A stretch of DNA of 64,000 nt. It comes from an uncultured Eggerthella sp. Lineage in GTDB: Bacteria; Actinomycetota; Coriobacteriia; Coriobacteriales; Eggerthellaceae. Shown in pieces: positions 51,087-60,102 of this stretch. The stretch is taken from NCBI GenBank assembly GCA_958431815.1, contig CAUASB010000002.1:1-64000 (forward strand), given 5' to 3'. The position numbers and the translations under genes were made by a program. The notes beneath the pieces were generated by a model. That model saw nothing but the letters and a program-made list of their open reading frames with translations, was not told the DNA's origin and ran no database searches. Every line of letters begins with the position of its first letter. Position 1 is the stretch's first letter.

Positions 51087-52397
51087 ATGTCCGAAATAAC
51101 CGACCTCGAAAAAGAGGTAAAAGCTGACGCGAAGGAGGTTCAGGAGGCTAACGCGAACAAGCCTTGGTTTAAGCGCCTTTCCCTTACCACCTGGATTTTC
51201 GTTGCGCTGATATTGGGCGTTGTTGTCGGTTTGGCCCTTCAGAGCAACCCCGACATCGCAACCACCTACATCAAACCGCTGGGCACCATCTTCCTGAACC
51301 TCATCAAGATGATCGTTGTGCCGCTGGTTATCTTCTCTATGATTGCCGGCATTATCAGCCTTTCTGACATCAAGCGCGTAGGCGCCATCGGCGGCAAAAC
51401 CATCGTGTACTACATATGCACCACGGCATGCGCCATCGTGATCGGCTTGGTTATCGCTAATGTGTTAAGCGTTGGCGCCGGTTACACGCTTTCGACCGAC
51501 GACCTTTCCTACCAGGCGAAGGAAGCTCCCTCGTTCATCGACACCATCGTGAACATCTTCCCCAGCAATATCGTGCAGCCTATGTCTGACGCAAGCATGC
51601 TGCAGATCATCGTTATTGCCCTGTTCTTCGGCTTCGGCATCTTGGCAGCCGGCAAGAAGGCTCAGCCCGTTACCGACTTCGTCAACGGCATGAACGAAGT
51701 GTGCATCAAGATCATGCACATGATCATCTCCGTTGCTCCCTTCGGCGTGTTCGGCCTTATCACTCCGGTTGTTGCCACCAACGGCCCCGACATCCTACTT
51801 CCGCTGCTGAAGCTTATCGTGGTTGCTTACATCGCCATGATCCTGCATATGATCTTGGTGTACTCGGCAACGGTAAAGGCAATCGGCAAAATGGGGCCCA
51901 TCACCTTCTTCAAGGGTCAGATGCGCGCCATGGCATTCGCCTTCGCATCCGCTTCTTCGGTTGGCACCCTGCCCATCAACATGGAATGCTCTAAGAAGCT
52001 GGGCGTGCGCAGCGAGGTTTCCAGCTTCGTGCTTCCCCTGGGCGCCACCATCAACATGGACGGTACCGCAATTTATCAGGGCGTATGCGCCATCTTCATT
52101 GCGCAGGTATTCGGCATTGACCTGACCATCGGTCAGCAGTGCGTAATCGTTGCCACCGCCGTGCTTTCCTCCATCGGCACCGCAGGCGTACCTGGCTCCG
52201 GCATGATCATGCTTGCCATGGTTCTGCAGTCCGTTGGCCTGCCGGTTGAGGGCATTGCCCTGGTAGCTGGCGTAGACCGCGTTCTGGACATGATGCGCAC
52301 CACCGTGAACATCACCGGCGACCAGTCCGCTGCTGTATGCGTAAGCGCTATGGAAGACCGCAAAGATGCCCGCAAGGCAGCCAAAGCAGCTGCATAA
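51087..52397 (+). CDS. Dicarboxylate/amino acid:cation symporter (DAACS)
   Basis: A 436-residue GltP/DctA-type transporter. It shows the N-terminal LGTIFLNLIKMIVVPLVIFSMIAGI, the serine-rich FAFASASSVGTLPINM, the NMDGTAIYQGVCAIFIAQ signature and VPGSGMIMLAMVLQSVGLP. It imports glutamate/aspartate or C4-dicarboxylates; specificity cannot be fixed. The N-terminal 25 residues are charged and cytoplasmic. AAGAAAGG precedes the ATG. TAGAAT (about 50993) is a plausible -10. Confidence 0.95.
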   Translation: MSEITDLEKEVKADAKEVQEANANKPWFKRLSLTTWIFVALILGVVVGLALQSNPDIATTYIKPLGTIFLNLIKMIVVPLVIFSMIAGIISLSDIKRVGAIGGKTIVYYICTTACAIVIGLVIANVLSVGAGYTLSTDDLSYQAKEAPSFIDTIVNIFPSNIVQPMSDASMLQIIVIALFFGFGILAAGKKAQPVTDFVNGMNEVCIKIMHMIISVAPFGVFGLITPVVATNGPDILLPLLKLIVVAYIAMILHMILVYSATVKAIGKMGPITFFKGQMRAMAFAFASASSVGTLPINMECSKKLGVRSEVSSFVLPLGATINMDGTAIYQGVCAIFIAQVFGIDLTIGQQCVIVATAVLSSIGTAGVPGSGMIMLAMVLQSVGLPVEGIALVAGVDRVLDMMRTTVNITGDQSAAVCVSAMEDRKDARKAAKAAA

Positions 52398-52432
52398 AGC
52401 GTTCTGGAGCAAATTGGGCTACAAGCCCTTTG

Positions 52433-52463
52433 GAAGCCGCCTTCGGGCGGCTTCTTTTTTTTT
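52433..52463 (+). terminator. Intrinsic terminator of the DAACS gene
   Basis: GAAGCCGCC / GGGCGGCTTC with a short TTC loop and a nine-base T-run. Confidence 0.95.
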
Positions 52464-52483
52464 GCTCAGCCGAACAAGACAAA

Positions 52484-52714
52484 TGGCAAGATTCGCTCGA
52501 AACGTATGCTTCGAGGCTAAATAACGCCAAAAACAGGCCTTCGTGGCAAAATCTGCGCCAAACGTATGCAAGACAGAGCTTTTCAAGCGAAAAATCATGC
52601 GTTTGGCGCGAGTTTTGCCAATTTTTCTTCAGAAAGCATACGTTTCGAAGGAATCTTGCCACGAAGGCCCTCTTTTGTCTGTTTTATTGCAAAAGAGCAT
52701 ACGTGCAGAGCGTT
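52484..52714. repeat. Array of five inverted/direct GGCAARAT...AAACGTATGC units
   Basis: Units of about 28 bases with consensus TGGCAARATyC..CGAAACGTATGCTT: two on the plus strand (52484, 52543) and three on the minus strand (ending about 52619, 52661, 52714). They form nested inverted repeats; units 2 and 4 share a GGCCTTCGTGGCAA head. Spacing is irregular. Small open frames through it are not credible genes. Confidence 0.8.
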
Positions 52715-53015
52715 TTTTGCCAGCTTTCGCCTGCCTTCTTGAGGGGAAGAGGCCAGGATGAAAATCTTCACCTCTAAAGCAATGAACAGCTATATCCTGC
52801 TGGGATCGACCCGACATCAGGGCAGTAGCGTAAAACGGGCTACACGGTAGAAGGGCACCCAAGAGAGCGGCTCAGAAGAGGGGCATCCAAGGTAACGGCT
52901 TACAAGAAGAGCCGCACAGTAAAAGACGCCAAAGACAACGGTTCGAAAGCGGAATTGTTTAAAACGAGCTAGCTCTAATGCCCTGCCTTGGCATCATCAT
53001 GGTTCACGCAAATGA
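52715..53015. other. Intergenic, imperfect tandem repeat
   Basis: No credible gene. At about 52836-52920 an imperfect ~30-base tandem repeat occurs (GGCT..CAGAAG.GGGCA.CCAAG). A 30-codon frame with ATG at 52758 and weak ribosome site is doubtful. Confidence 0.35.
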
Positions 53016-53046
53016 AAAGAGCCGCTGTATCGAATACAACGGCTCT
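53016..53046 (-). terminator. Terminator of tRNA-Cys
   Basis: GAGCCGTTGTA / TACAGCGGCTC with a five-base loop (one G-U pair) followed by TTTTCATTT on the minus strand. Confidence 0.85.
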
Positions 53047-53058
53047 TTAAGAGTTAAA

Positions 53059-53132
53059 TGGAGGCGACGCCCGGATTCGAACCGGGGGTAAAGGCTTTGC
53101 AGGCCTCTGCCTTACCACTTGGCCACGTCGCC
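53059..53132 (-). tRNA. tRNA-Cys (GCA)
   Basis: Acceptor GGCGACG/CGTCGCC, D-arm GGCCAAGTGGTAAGGC, anticodon arm AGGCCTGCAAAGCCT (anticodon GCA), T-arm CCCGGTTCGAATCCGGG, encoded CCA. Confidence 0.97.
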
Positions 53133-53136
53133 GATT

Positions 53137-53169
53137 AAAAAAGCCGATCAAGTAAACCCAATCGGCTTT
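53137..53169 (-). terminator. Terminator of tRNA-Gly copy 2
   Basis: AAAGCCGAT / ATCGGCTTT around 12 bases followed by TTT, located between tRNA-Gly and tRNA-Cys, so the two tRNAs are separate transcripts or partly attenuated. Confidence 0.8.
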
Positions 53170-53178
53170 AATATCAAA

Positions 53179-53254
53179 TGGAGCGGACGACGGGATTCGA
53201 ACCCGCGACCCCAACCTTGGCAAGGTTATGCTCTACCAGCTGAGCCACGTCCGC
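53179..53254 (-). tRNA. tRNA-Gly (GCC), copy 2
   Basis: Identical over its full length to copy 1 (49357-49432) and copy 3, including the encoded CCA. Upstream flank GCGCAAGAAA.TATTATAC is shared with copy 3, giving a TATAAT box. Confidence 0.98.
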
Positions 53255-53695
53255 GCGCAAGAAAGTATTATACGGAAACCAGTTTTCTACGCAACCCCTT
53301 TTCTGAAAAAAGTTTACTGAGCTGCCCCATTGAAATAAAACCGCAGTTCATGGCAAAAGAATTGATTTATTGAGGGTATTCTAGAATCACTTTCTGCGTA
53401 GAAGATTCTGGAATGCTGGTCCGTTGGGTGCTGTTGCATGGTGAAACTACCTCAATGGCGAAAGGATGCAATTGGCTTGTTGGTTCGAAAGCGCATCTAA
53501 CGGGCCCACAAAGCCTAACTGCGTTTTGCCAGCAGACATAACGCCTGATAAGCAAGAACCAAAGCTACCCCCCGGACAACGTAAGGTTCGATACTACCCC
53601 ACCCAATCAGCGCGATAATCAAACGTAGCAAGAAATCACTGCCTGAACAAAACCGCCGCTTAAGCGAGACCACCACCCAAACAAAGGACGAACCC
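53255..53695. other. Intergenic region, no clear gene
   Basis: About 440 bases, AT-richer at the left. Contains AGAATC...GATTCT as a loose inverted repeat (53388-53413). A 63-codon hydrophobic frame on the minus strand (53515-53706) has no ribosome site and was not accepted. Confidence 0.4.
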
Positions 53696-54247
53696 ATGGC
53701 TGCCATATATGAGGACTTGAAAGCATTTGCCCCCTTAACGGAAGAAGAGGCGGCAGACTACGCCCTGATGCTCAGCGCCGCCCAGAGCGAACATTCCTTC
53801 GGCAGAGAATGGCCCGCCCACTTCACCGCGTCTGCTTGGGTGGTGAACCACGAGCGCACTAAAACGCTGATGATTTACCACAACATATATAAATCGTGGT
53901 CGTGGATAGGCGGCCACGCCGACGGCGAACGCGACCTTGCCCTTGTTGCCGCCAAGGAACTTGCCGAAGAAACAGGCTTGGAAAACGCCAAGCTTGCGCA
54001 TAAGGGGTTGCTTTCATGCGAGGTGCTAACCGTTGACGGTCATTAGAAGCGAGGCGCTTACGTAACATCTCACCTGCACCTGAACGCCACCTATCTCTTC
54101 GAGGCTGATGAAAGCGCCGCCCTGCGCATCGCGCCCGATGAAAACTCCGGCGTGCGCTGGCTCACCTTCGACGAAGCACTTGCCGCCTCCACCGAGCCCT
54201 GGATGATTGAACACGTGTACCGAAAGCTCATCGCGCGCTCTAAATAG
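53696..54247 (+). pseudogene. NUDIX hydrolase gene with an in-frame TAG
   Basis: The frame from ATG 53696 encodes a NUDIX protein, 184 codons long, with the Nudix box GGHADGERDLALVAAKELAEETGLE (residues ~72-96). TAG at codon 117 (54044-54046) breaks it in the sequence DGH-stop-KRGAYVTSHLHLNATYLFEAD. The frame then stays open and family-like (NSGVRWLTFDEALAASTEPW) to TAG 54247. The Nudix box and helix are upstream of the stop, but the substrate-binding C-terminal third is lost. It could be a recent nonsense mutation, a sequencing error or read-through. Confidence 0.8.
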
Positions 54248-54477
54248 CAATTCGTCAGAAAAACCTGCCGAACAGCGAAGCGTACGCTATATCCGCTATG
54301 TCAGAGCAGCCGCTACGCAACCATCTGGCAGAACCAGTTGCCCCGTCGTTTTCGTGCAACACCAAACAAGATAGATGGTGGAAAGGCAGCCCATTTCCTC
54401 ACGATTCGCCATGCCACTCTGCACACGCCAAAGCTTCATTACCCGCTCGCGAATTAAGCTTGCGAATGCAAGCACAT
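54248..54477. other. Intergenic, nothing recognised
   Basis: About 230 bases before the cupin terminator, without credible gene or repeat. Confidence 0.4.
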
Positions 54478-54502
54478 AAAAAGGCGCCCTTCGGACGCCT
54501 TT
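54478..54502 (-). terminator. Terminator of the cupin gene
   Basis: AAAGGCGTCC-GAA-GGGCGCCTTT with TT tail on the minus strand, about 85 bases behind the stop. Confidence 0.75.
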
Positions 54503-54588
54503 GAAATTGATTTGCGTGAAGCTCAGAAGACGCTAGCCTCCCAAATGCAAGTTTGCGGACCAAGTTCGCTTGCCAGAATGAACTCCCT

Positions 54589-54927
54589 TTACAGCGAGCC
54601 ATGCTGCGGCACTACCGCGAACACCACCAAATCCTCTTCGTTGGGATTCTGCACGGAATGGTACTCGCCTTCGGCACAATAATGGCACGTACCAGGGGCA
54701 AGCGGTTCTTCCCCGCCTTCCACTACAACTTTGCCAGTGCCGGAAAGCACGTAAACGATTTCTGAGCTGCCCGCATGCTGGTGCCAGCCAATGGACGAAT
54801 GCGGGTGGATGACAGCGCGCATGATGCGGTTGTTACCATCGACGTGAGCCTGAGCAGTTACCGAGCCTTCCCCTCCCTTGAAGTTCTGGATAGTTTCCGG
54901 CTTGAGGGAATCAAAATCGATGTTCAT
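54589..54927 (-). CDS. Cupin domain protein
   Basis: A 112-residue single-domain cupin with motif 1 (GWHQHAGSSEIVYVLSGTGKVVVEGGEE) and motif 2 (PGTCHYCAEGEYHSVQNPNEEDLV), histidines positioned to bind a metal. Function of stand-alone cupins varies (isomerases, dioxygenases, sensors). GAAAGGAAGAGG precedes the ATG. Lies 41 bases downstream of panE on the same strand. Confidence 0.9.
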   Translation of the reverse strand: MNIDFDSLKPETIQNFKGGEGSVTAQAHVDGNNRIMRAVIHPHSSIGWHQHAGSSEIVYVLSGTGKVVVEGGEEPLAPGTCHYCAEGEYHSVQNPNEEDLVVFAVVPQHGSL

Positions 54928-54968
54928 GCTTCAACCTCTTCCTTTCAGAAAAGCACGGCCTTTTGGCC

Positions 54969-55880
54969 TTATACATACTCAGATTCTATTTCATGGATTC
55001 GCTTGTTCAAATAACGGTTGGCAGGCACCAGAATGCCATGCTTTTCCGCCAAGGCAATAAGCGCGCCCGAAAACTCGTCAACCTCAGAAGGCTTCCTGTT
55101 GATACGGTCCTGCGCCATGGAAGGCAAGCCGTTCGGATCAAGCGATGCAGCAAGATCGCTCATAGCAGCCAAATCCGCCTCGGTAAGGTGTACGCCTTCC
55201 GCATTGGCAACCGCAAGCACTTCGCGCATGGCCGCTACAAACATGCGGTTCTGCTCGCCTTCGGCACTTACCGAGCCATACGTGCCGCCGTAGGCCATGC
55301 AGGTTTGGTTCACGCCAACGTTCATCATGTATTTCGTCCAAAGGCGGCGGCGCATATCGTCCTCGAAAATGCACGGTATGCCCGATTCCTCCAAAAAGGA
55401 GATAATGCTCGCCAGCGCAGCCGAAGAGGTATCTTCAGCAGCCCCCACGCGAAGCTCGCCAGCGTGCGAATACGTAAGCGCACCTTCCATGAACACCGCA
55501 TCCATGCCCTGTGCAACGCACAAGGGCAAACGGTCCCAACCGAACTCCCGCGCAAGCTTTTCCTCACTGGAAATGCCATTCAAAAGCGAAAGGAAATGCG
55601 TATCGGGGCCCGCAAAGCCCTTAATGGTTTCGATAGCTGCATCAAGCCCCGTCGCCTTAGTGGCAACGATGATCAAATCGGGGGTGCGCGCCTCAGACGC
55701 ACGTACCGTGGGAATCTGGCACGGCTTGCCGTTCACCGTAACGGCTTCGCCCTTATGGCGCTCGTAACGCGCATCGTCCATTACGTATTCTATGCATTCA
55801 ATGCCTTTGTTTCGCGCAATCAAATCGCCGAACAAAAGCCCTAAGGCGCCTTTGCCCACAATGGAAACGGTTTTGATCAT
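54969..55880 (-). CDS. panE: 2-dehydropantoate 2-reductase family protein
   Basis: A 303-residue ketopantoate reductase (ApbA/PanE). It shows the NADP loop SIVGKGALGLLFGDLI, LIIVATKATGLDAAIE, LLNGISSEEKLAREFG, the catalytic lysine region RRRLWTKYMMNVGVNQTCMAYGG, and the C-terminal EGVHLTEADL. The enzyme makes pantoate for CoA synthesis, although many paralogues act on other 2-oxo acids. ATG 55880 is four bases behind AAGGAGAG. Confidence 0.88.
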   Translation of the reverse strand: MIKTVSIVGKGALGLLFGDLIARNKGIECIEYVMDDARYERHKGEAVTVNGKPCQIPTVRASEARTPDLIIVATKATGLDAAIETIKGFAGPDTHFLSLLNGISSEEKLAREFGWDRLPLCVAQGMDAVFMEGALTYSHAGELRVGAAEDTSSAALASIISFLEESGIPCIFEDDMRRRLWTKYMMNVGVNQTCMAYGGTYGSVSAEGEQNRMFVAAMREVLAVANAEGVHLTEADLAAMSDLAASLDPNGLPSMAQDRINRKPSEVDEFSGALIALAEKHGILVPANRYLNKRIHEIESEYV

Positions 55881-55965
55881 CGGGCTCTCCTTGACCAGGT
55901 AATACAAAAGCAGCACCGCATCAAACAATGCGATGCTGCCGCAAAACGCTGCAAACAGTGTACGC

Positions 55966-58758
55966 CTACCCTGTATTCTGCAGACCGGCAGAAACGCCGG
56001 TAACGGTGGAAAGAATCAGCGACAGGTAATCGGCCTTTTCCTTGGCAGCCATTTCCTCGCCGCGAATGCGGATAGCGCGAAGCGCACGAACTTGTGCAAG
56101 CGAAAGCACGTCGATATAGGGGTTGCGCACACGTACCGCACGCCCCAGCACACGCCGCTGAGCCAACGGCCACGCACTGCCGGTAATAGCGAGCACCCAT
56201 TTACGTGTGCGTTGCATTTCCTCAAACACTTTCTTGGACAGATCCTGCCTGTCGCCCAAGCACAGGTACATTTTGGCAATACGTTGGTCGGTTTTCGCGA
56301 TGGACATTTCCAGATTGTCGATGAACGTGGCGAACAAGGGCCATTGCCGATATGCACGCTGAAGCTCTTCGAGATTGCCCAGCTTTTCGCATGCCGTGCC
56401 GAAACCGTACCATGCCGCCAAATTGATGCGCGCCTGCGACCAGGAGAACACCCACGGAATAGTGCGCAAGTCATCGAGCGACTTGGCACCCAAACCGCGC
56501 TTCGCCGGGCGGCTGCCAATGGGAAGCAAGCCCACTTCGGCAAGCGGGGTAACCGTGGCGAACCACGGAGTGAAATCATCCGTGTTCAAAAGATCGAGGT
56601 AGCTTTCATGAGCAGCCACATCCAGCTTATGGGCAATACCGGAAAACTCCTGCGTGGTTTGCGTGTTCGTGTGCTCGATGGAAGGCGCCGAGCTCAGCAG
56701 GGTTGCCGCCGCCACGCTTTCCACATGGCGCTGCGCAAGCACAGGGTTTCCGTAGCGCGCGAAGATGACCTCGCCCTGCTCGGTAACCTTGAAGCAGCAG
56801 TTCACCGATCCCTTCGGCTGCGCCAACACGGCACGGTTTGCCGGGCCGCCGCCACGCCCAACCGCACCACCGCGGCCATGCATCATGACCAAATCGATGC
56901 GGTTGCGCTCCGCCCACTGGGCAATACGCCCCTGCGCCGAATGCAGCGCCAGCGTTGCCGTGGTAGGGCCGGCATCCTTCGAGGAATCGGAGTAGCCCAA
57001 CATCACTTCCATCTTGCGGTTAGTCTGCGCCAAGCGGCGCTGTACCGCCGGAAGCTCCAGCATCCTGTCCAATACATCGATGCAGCCTTCCAAGTCTTCC
57101 AGCTGCTCGAACAACGGGACAACGTCAAGTTCCGGCACGTCTTCGGCGTGGGCAAACGCCAGCTGGGCAAGCTCGTACACATCGGCCACATGCTGAGCGC
57201 TTTTCGTGAACGAGATGATGTAGCGATGCGCCATCTTCTTGCCGTAGCGGCGTTGAATGGAGCCAATGGCGCGGAACGTGTCCAGCGCCTCGCGCGTCAT
57301 GGGCTGCAAATTGCCGTGAATGCCGTTTTCGCGAATATCGGCCAGCGCACGCTCATGCACCAGGGAATGCTGGCGGAACTCCATTTCCACCATGTGGAAG
57401 CCAAACGTTTCCGCCTGCCACATCAAAGTCTGCACAGGGCCATACGCCGCTCGGGGTGCGCCGGCATCCACCAAGGAACGCTGCACCACGCGCAGGTCGG
57501 ACAAAAAATCTTCCACGCAGCGATACATGGTGTCGGCATTGCGCGTTACGGTGGCGTCCAGGCGCGCCGCCATCACCAGCATCACCGCGCGATGGGGTTC
57601 GGACGCCGATATGACCTCGGCGCGCCCGGTAAGCTCTTCGCTCATTTCCACCTGATGGTTCCATAGGTTCAGAAGCTCAGGAGAAGGCTGGGTATAGCCC
57701 GATTCCAACGTGAGGTTGCGCCCCACCGTGCGGCATGCTTCCGCCAACGCGGAAACCATATGCGCAGAAAACTTGGCAGCCACCTGACGGCTCACCTTGG
57801 CGGTGACGTTAGGATTGCCATCGCGGTCGGAGCCAATCCAACTTCCCAAGCGGAAAAACGCCGGGCATACCGGCTGCACACGGCCGGCCTTTTCGCCCAA
57901 CACCCAATCATCGAAACGGCGATAGATGCGCGGGACAGTACGGAACAGGGTGTTGTCGAACACATCGATGATAGTGTCGGCTTCTTCCACTGGAGTGGGC
58001 TTCTTCACCGAAATAGGCGAAGTACGCACCAGAGCATCGATTTCCTGCAGCAAATGGCGTTCGTTTTCCGCCAGGTCGGACCCGCCCATGAAGGGACGCT
58101 CCGCCAGAAGAAGGGCAATGCGGCGGATTTTGCCCTCAACCGCTTTTCGACGCGCCTCGGTGGGATGCGCCGTGAACACGGGATGGAACTCAAGCCGGTT
58201 CAGAAGCTCGGTTGCGCGACCCACGCCCGCTTCTTCCACCAATTGGCGATATGCCACGGTAAGCTCGTTGGTCTGATCAACCTGGGAGCCTTGAAGCGGT
58301 TCGCACCCGCGTTCACGCAGCGTTTTCACGCGATAGTTTTCCTCGGAAAGGTTGGCCAGGTGGAAAAACGACGTGAAGGCGCGCACCACCACTTGAGCAC
58401 ACTCGATGGGAAGGGCGTCGAGCAATTCGACGGCATCACGGAAAGCCTTGTTGCCTTCGCTGGTGGGAAGCGGAATACCCTGATCATCTACCGGTTCATC
58501 GGCGGCAGCGCGGCCAGGGTCTCCCTCGTTCGCCGCAATAACGCTTTGCAGCAGATTGTCGAACAGTGTGCGAATCTCGGGGTCGTACTCATCGAGTACC
58601 TTGCGCTCCAACCGAAGGAACAGCGCCAAATCATGACGCAAGCTATCGGGAATGTCGATTTCCGCCAAGGGCAGATCGGCAACCAATTCCCGCACTGGGG
58701 CAGAAACAGACGCTTGCTCGGCTTGGTTGGTGGACGGTTCGGAAGACGGGGTTTCCAT
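55966..58758 (-). CDS. ppc: Phosphoenolpyruvate carboxylase
   Basis: A 930-residue PEP carboxylase making oxaloacetate from PEP and bicarbonate. It shows active-site motif 1 HPVFTAHPTEARRKAV near residue 200, IGSDRDGNPNVTAKV, motif 2 VMLGYSDSSKDAGPTTATLA, and the GRGGGPANRAV loop; the C-terminus ends in QNTG, the conserved allosteric asparagine-threonine-glycine. ATG 58758 (AGAAAGAGGG ahead) was preferred over the longer frame. Transcribed divergently from the EamA gene, with a repeated palindromic site in between. Confidence 0.97.
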   Translation of the reverse strand: METPSSEPSTNQAEQASVSAPVRELVADLPLAEIDIPDSLRHDLALFLRLERKVLDEYDPEIRTLFDNLLQSVIAANEGDPGRAAADEPVDDQGIPLPTSEGNKAFRDAVELLDALPIECAQVVVRAFTSFFHLANLSEENYRVKTLRERGCEPLQGSQVDQTNELTVAYRQLVEEAGVGRATELLNRLEFHPVFTAHPTEARRKAVEGKIRRIALLLAERPFMGGSDLAENERHLLQEIDALVRTSPISVKKPTPVEEADTIIDVFDNTLFRTVPRIYRRFDDWVLGEKAGRVQPVCPAFFRLGSWIGSDRDGNPNVTAKVSRQVAAKFSAHMVSALAEACRTVGRNLTLESGYTQPSPELLNLWNHQVEMSEELTGRAEVISASEPHRAVMLVMAARLDATVTRNADTMYRCVEDFLSDLRVVQRSLVDAGAPRAAYGPVQTLMWQAETFGFHMVEMEFRQHSLVHERALADIRENGIHGNLQPMTREALDTFRAIGSIQRRYGKKMAHRYIISFTKSAQHVADVYELAQLAFAHAEDVPELDVVPLFEQLEDLEGCIDVLDRMLELPAVQRRLAQTNRKMEVMLGYSDSSKDAGPTTATLALHSAQGRIAQWAERNRIDLVMMHGRGGAVGRGGGPANRAVLAQPKGSVNCCFKVTEQGEVIFARYGNPVLAQRHVESVAAATLLSSAPSIEHTNTQTTQEFSGIAHKLDVAAHESYLDLLNTDDFTPWFATVTPLAEVGLLPIGSRPAKRGLGAKSLDDLRTIPWVFSWSQARINLAAWYGFGTACEKLGNLEELQRAYRQWPLFATFIDNLEMSIAKTDQRIAKMYLCLGDRQDLSKKVFEEMQRTRKWVLAITGSAWPLAQRRVLGRAVRVRNPYIDVLSLAQVRALRAIRIRGEEMAAKEKADYLSLILSTVTGVSAGLQNTG

Positions 58759-58839
58759 CGAAGTCCCTCTTTCTGCCAATCGGTTCAACAAGACCGTTTG
58801 GCGCTTTTTCTTTGAAGCTTGCAACGAGTATACGGGACT

Positions 58840-58875
58840 GAACATGTTCGCCTATGATGCTTTAGTCAAATAAAG
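58840..58875. promoter_or_regulatory. Repeated operator-like site, copy 1
   Basis: GAACATGTTC (58840-58849), then 10 bases, then CTTTAGTCAAATAAAG (58860-58875). Identical layout to the site at 59001-59036. Upstream of ppc. Confidence 0.65.
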
Positions 58876-59000
58876 CAAATTGCTATAGACGGCTGGCATA
58901 TGACGATGGGCCAACGCGCATTCGCCAGCAAACGATCCGCAGATGCCGCTTAGCGCATCAACGAAAGCCCAAAACTATGTTTGCGTTTGTTCATATAAGT

Positions 59001-59036
59001 GAACATGTTCTACCGCTACACTTTAGTCAAATAGAG
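59001..59036. promoter_or_regulatory. Repeated operator-like site, copy 2
   Basis: GAACATGTTC (59001-59010), 10-base gap, CTTTAGTCAAATAGAG (59021-59036), 61 bases before the EamA start. The left side GTTCAT-N5-TGAAC is shared with the site at 27944 upstream of the Tm-1-like operon. Confidence 0.65.
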
Positions 59037-59097
59037 TACGCGGCTACGAAATACTGCGCTGCCGCCCAACGCAACCAACCAAAGGAGCACGCAGCCT

Positions 59098-60009
59098 GTG
59101 GGCAAGCACACCACCAGCACAGAAACCTTAGCTGCCTTGCAGATATTCGGCGCAGGCCTGCTGTGGGGTCTTGTGGGACCGCTGGTAAAGCTCATGGAAT
59201 ACAACGGCTCGACCGCGGCGAGCACCAGCTTCATCCGAATGGGCTTCGCCCTGCTTATCATGGGAGCCTTTACCGTTGCGAAATTCGGGCCACGTTCGCT
59301 TCTTGTCGACAAAAAGACGCTTGTGGCATGTGCTGCTCTTGGCATCGTTTCCAACGGCATCTACAACGTTATTTACACCATGGCCATCGCCAACGCCGGC
59401 ATGGCGGTTAGCGCCGTGCTGCTGAACACGGCACCCATCTTCACCACGGTATGCTCGGTTATCCTGTTCCGCGAAGGGGTGAGCCTGCTGAAAGTTGCAG
59501 CACTGGCCATCAACGTGGTGGGCTGCTCGCTTGCCGCCACCGGCGGGCAGTTCGACGTGGCAACAGTATCGCTGCTGGGCATTGCCTGCGGCATTGGATC
59601 GGGGTTCACGTACGGCATGGCTGCCATCATCACGCGCATCGCAGGCAGCAGCACCAACACCTATGTAATGAGCACGTACAGCTACCTGTTTGCCCTGATA
59701 ACCATCGCCGTGCTTTTCCAGCCGTGGTCGTGCCCCAATTCGTACAACGCCGCCACCATCGGCTACGGGTTCCTGCTGGCGCTTGTACCCACATCGCTAG
59801 CATACCTTCTGTACTACAAGGGAATCCTGAAAATGCGCGAAACCAGCAAGGTGCCCATCATCGCTTCAGTTGAAATGGTGGCAACCGCCGTCATCAGCGT
59901 GATCTTCTTCGGCGAGCATCTTAACCTTGTTGCCATCGTGGGCATCGGAATGGTTATCGCATCGATTGCGCTGATGAACCTGAAAATCGGAGCACGCAAG
60001 CACGAGTAG
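59098..60009 (+). CDS. EamA family transporter (DMT superfamily)
   Basis: A 303-residue protein with ten hydrophobic helices in two EamA repeats (FGAGLLWGLVGPLVKLM / LGIACGIGSGFTYGMAAIITR; AGMAVSAVLLNTAPIFTTVCSVILFRE / TSKVPIIASVEMVATAVISVIFFGE). Members export or import amino acids and other metabolites; the substrate is unknown. GTG 59098 is ten bases behind AAAGGAG. Confidence 0.92.
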   Translation: MGKHTTSTETLAALQIFGAGLLWGLVGPLVKLMEYNGSTAASTSFIRMGFALLIMGAFTVAKFGPRSLLVDKKTLVACAALGIVSNGIYNVIYTMAIANAGMAVSAVLLNTAPIFTTVCSVILFREGVSLLKVAALAINVVGCSLAATGGQFDVATVSLLGIACGIGSGFTYGMAAIITRIAGSSTNTYVMSTYSYLFALITIAVLFQPWSCPNSYNAATIGYGFLLALVPTSLAYLLYYKGILKMRETSKVPIIASVEMVATAVISVIFFGEHLNLVAIVGIGMVIASIALMNLKIGARKHE

Positions 60010-60102
60010 ACACTCATGCTGCCCGATGCGCGGCAAGACTCATAACATCAGCCACCTTCAGCATGTCGCACCGTTGAGGCAAGCCAGGCCAGGCTTTAGA
60101 AC

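Noticed and set aside
52484..52714. CRISPR array
   Set aside because: Units occur in both orientations with irregular spacing and no cas genes are in the window.
52337..52862. Several open frames of 70-150 codons through the repeat array
   Set aside because: They translate the repeats in both strands; no ribosome sites or protein-like composition.
53515..53706. 63-codon hydrophobic minus-strand frame
   Set aside because: No ribosome binding site, overlaps the NUDIX start, no recognisable family.
55933..57666. 577-codon plus-strand open frame
   Set aside because: Antisense shadow of ppc; the minus strand has all catalytic motifs of PEP carboxylase.
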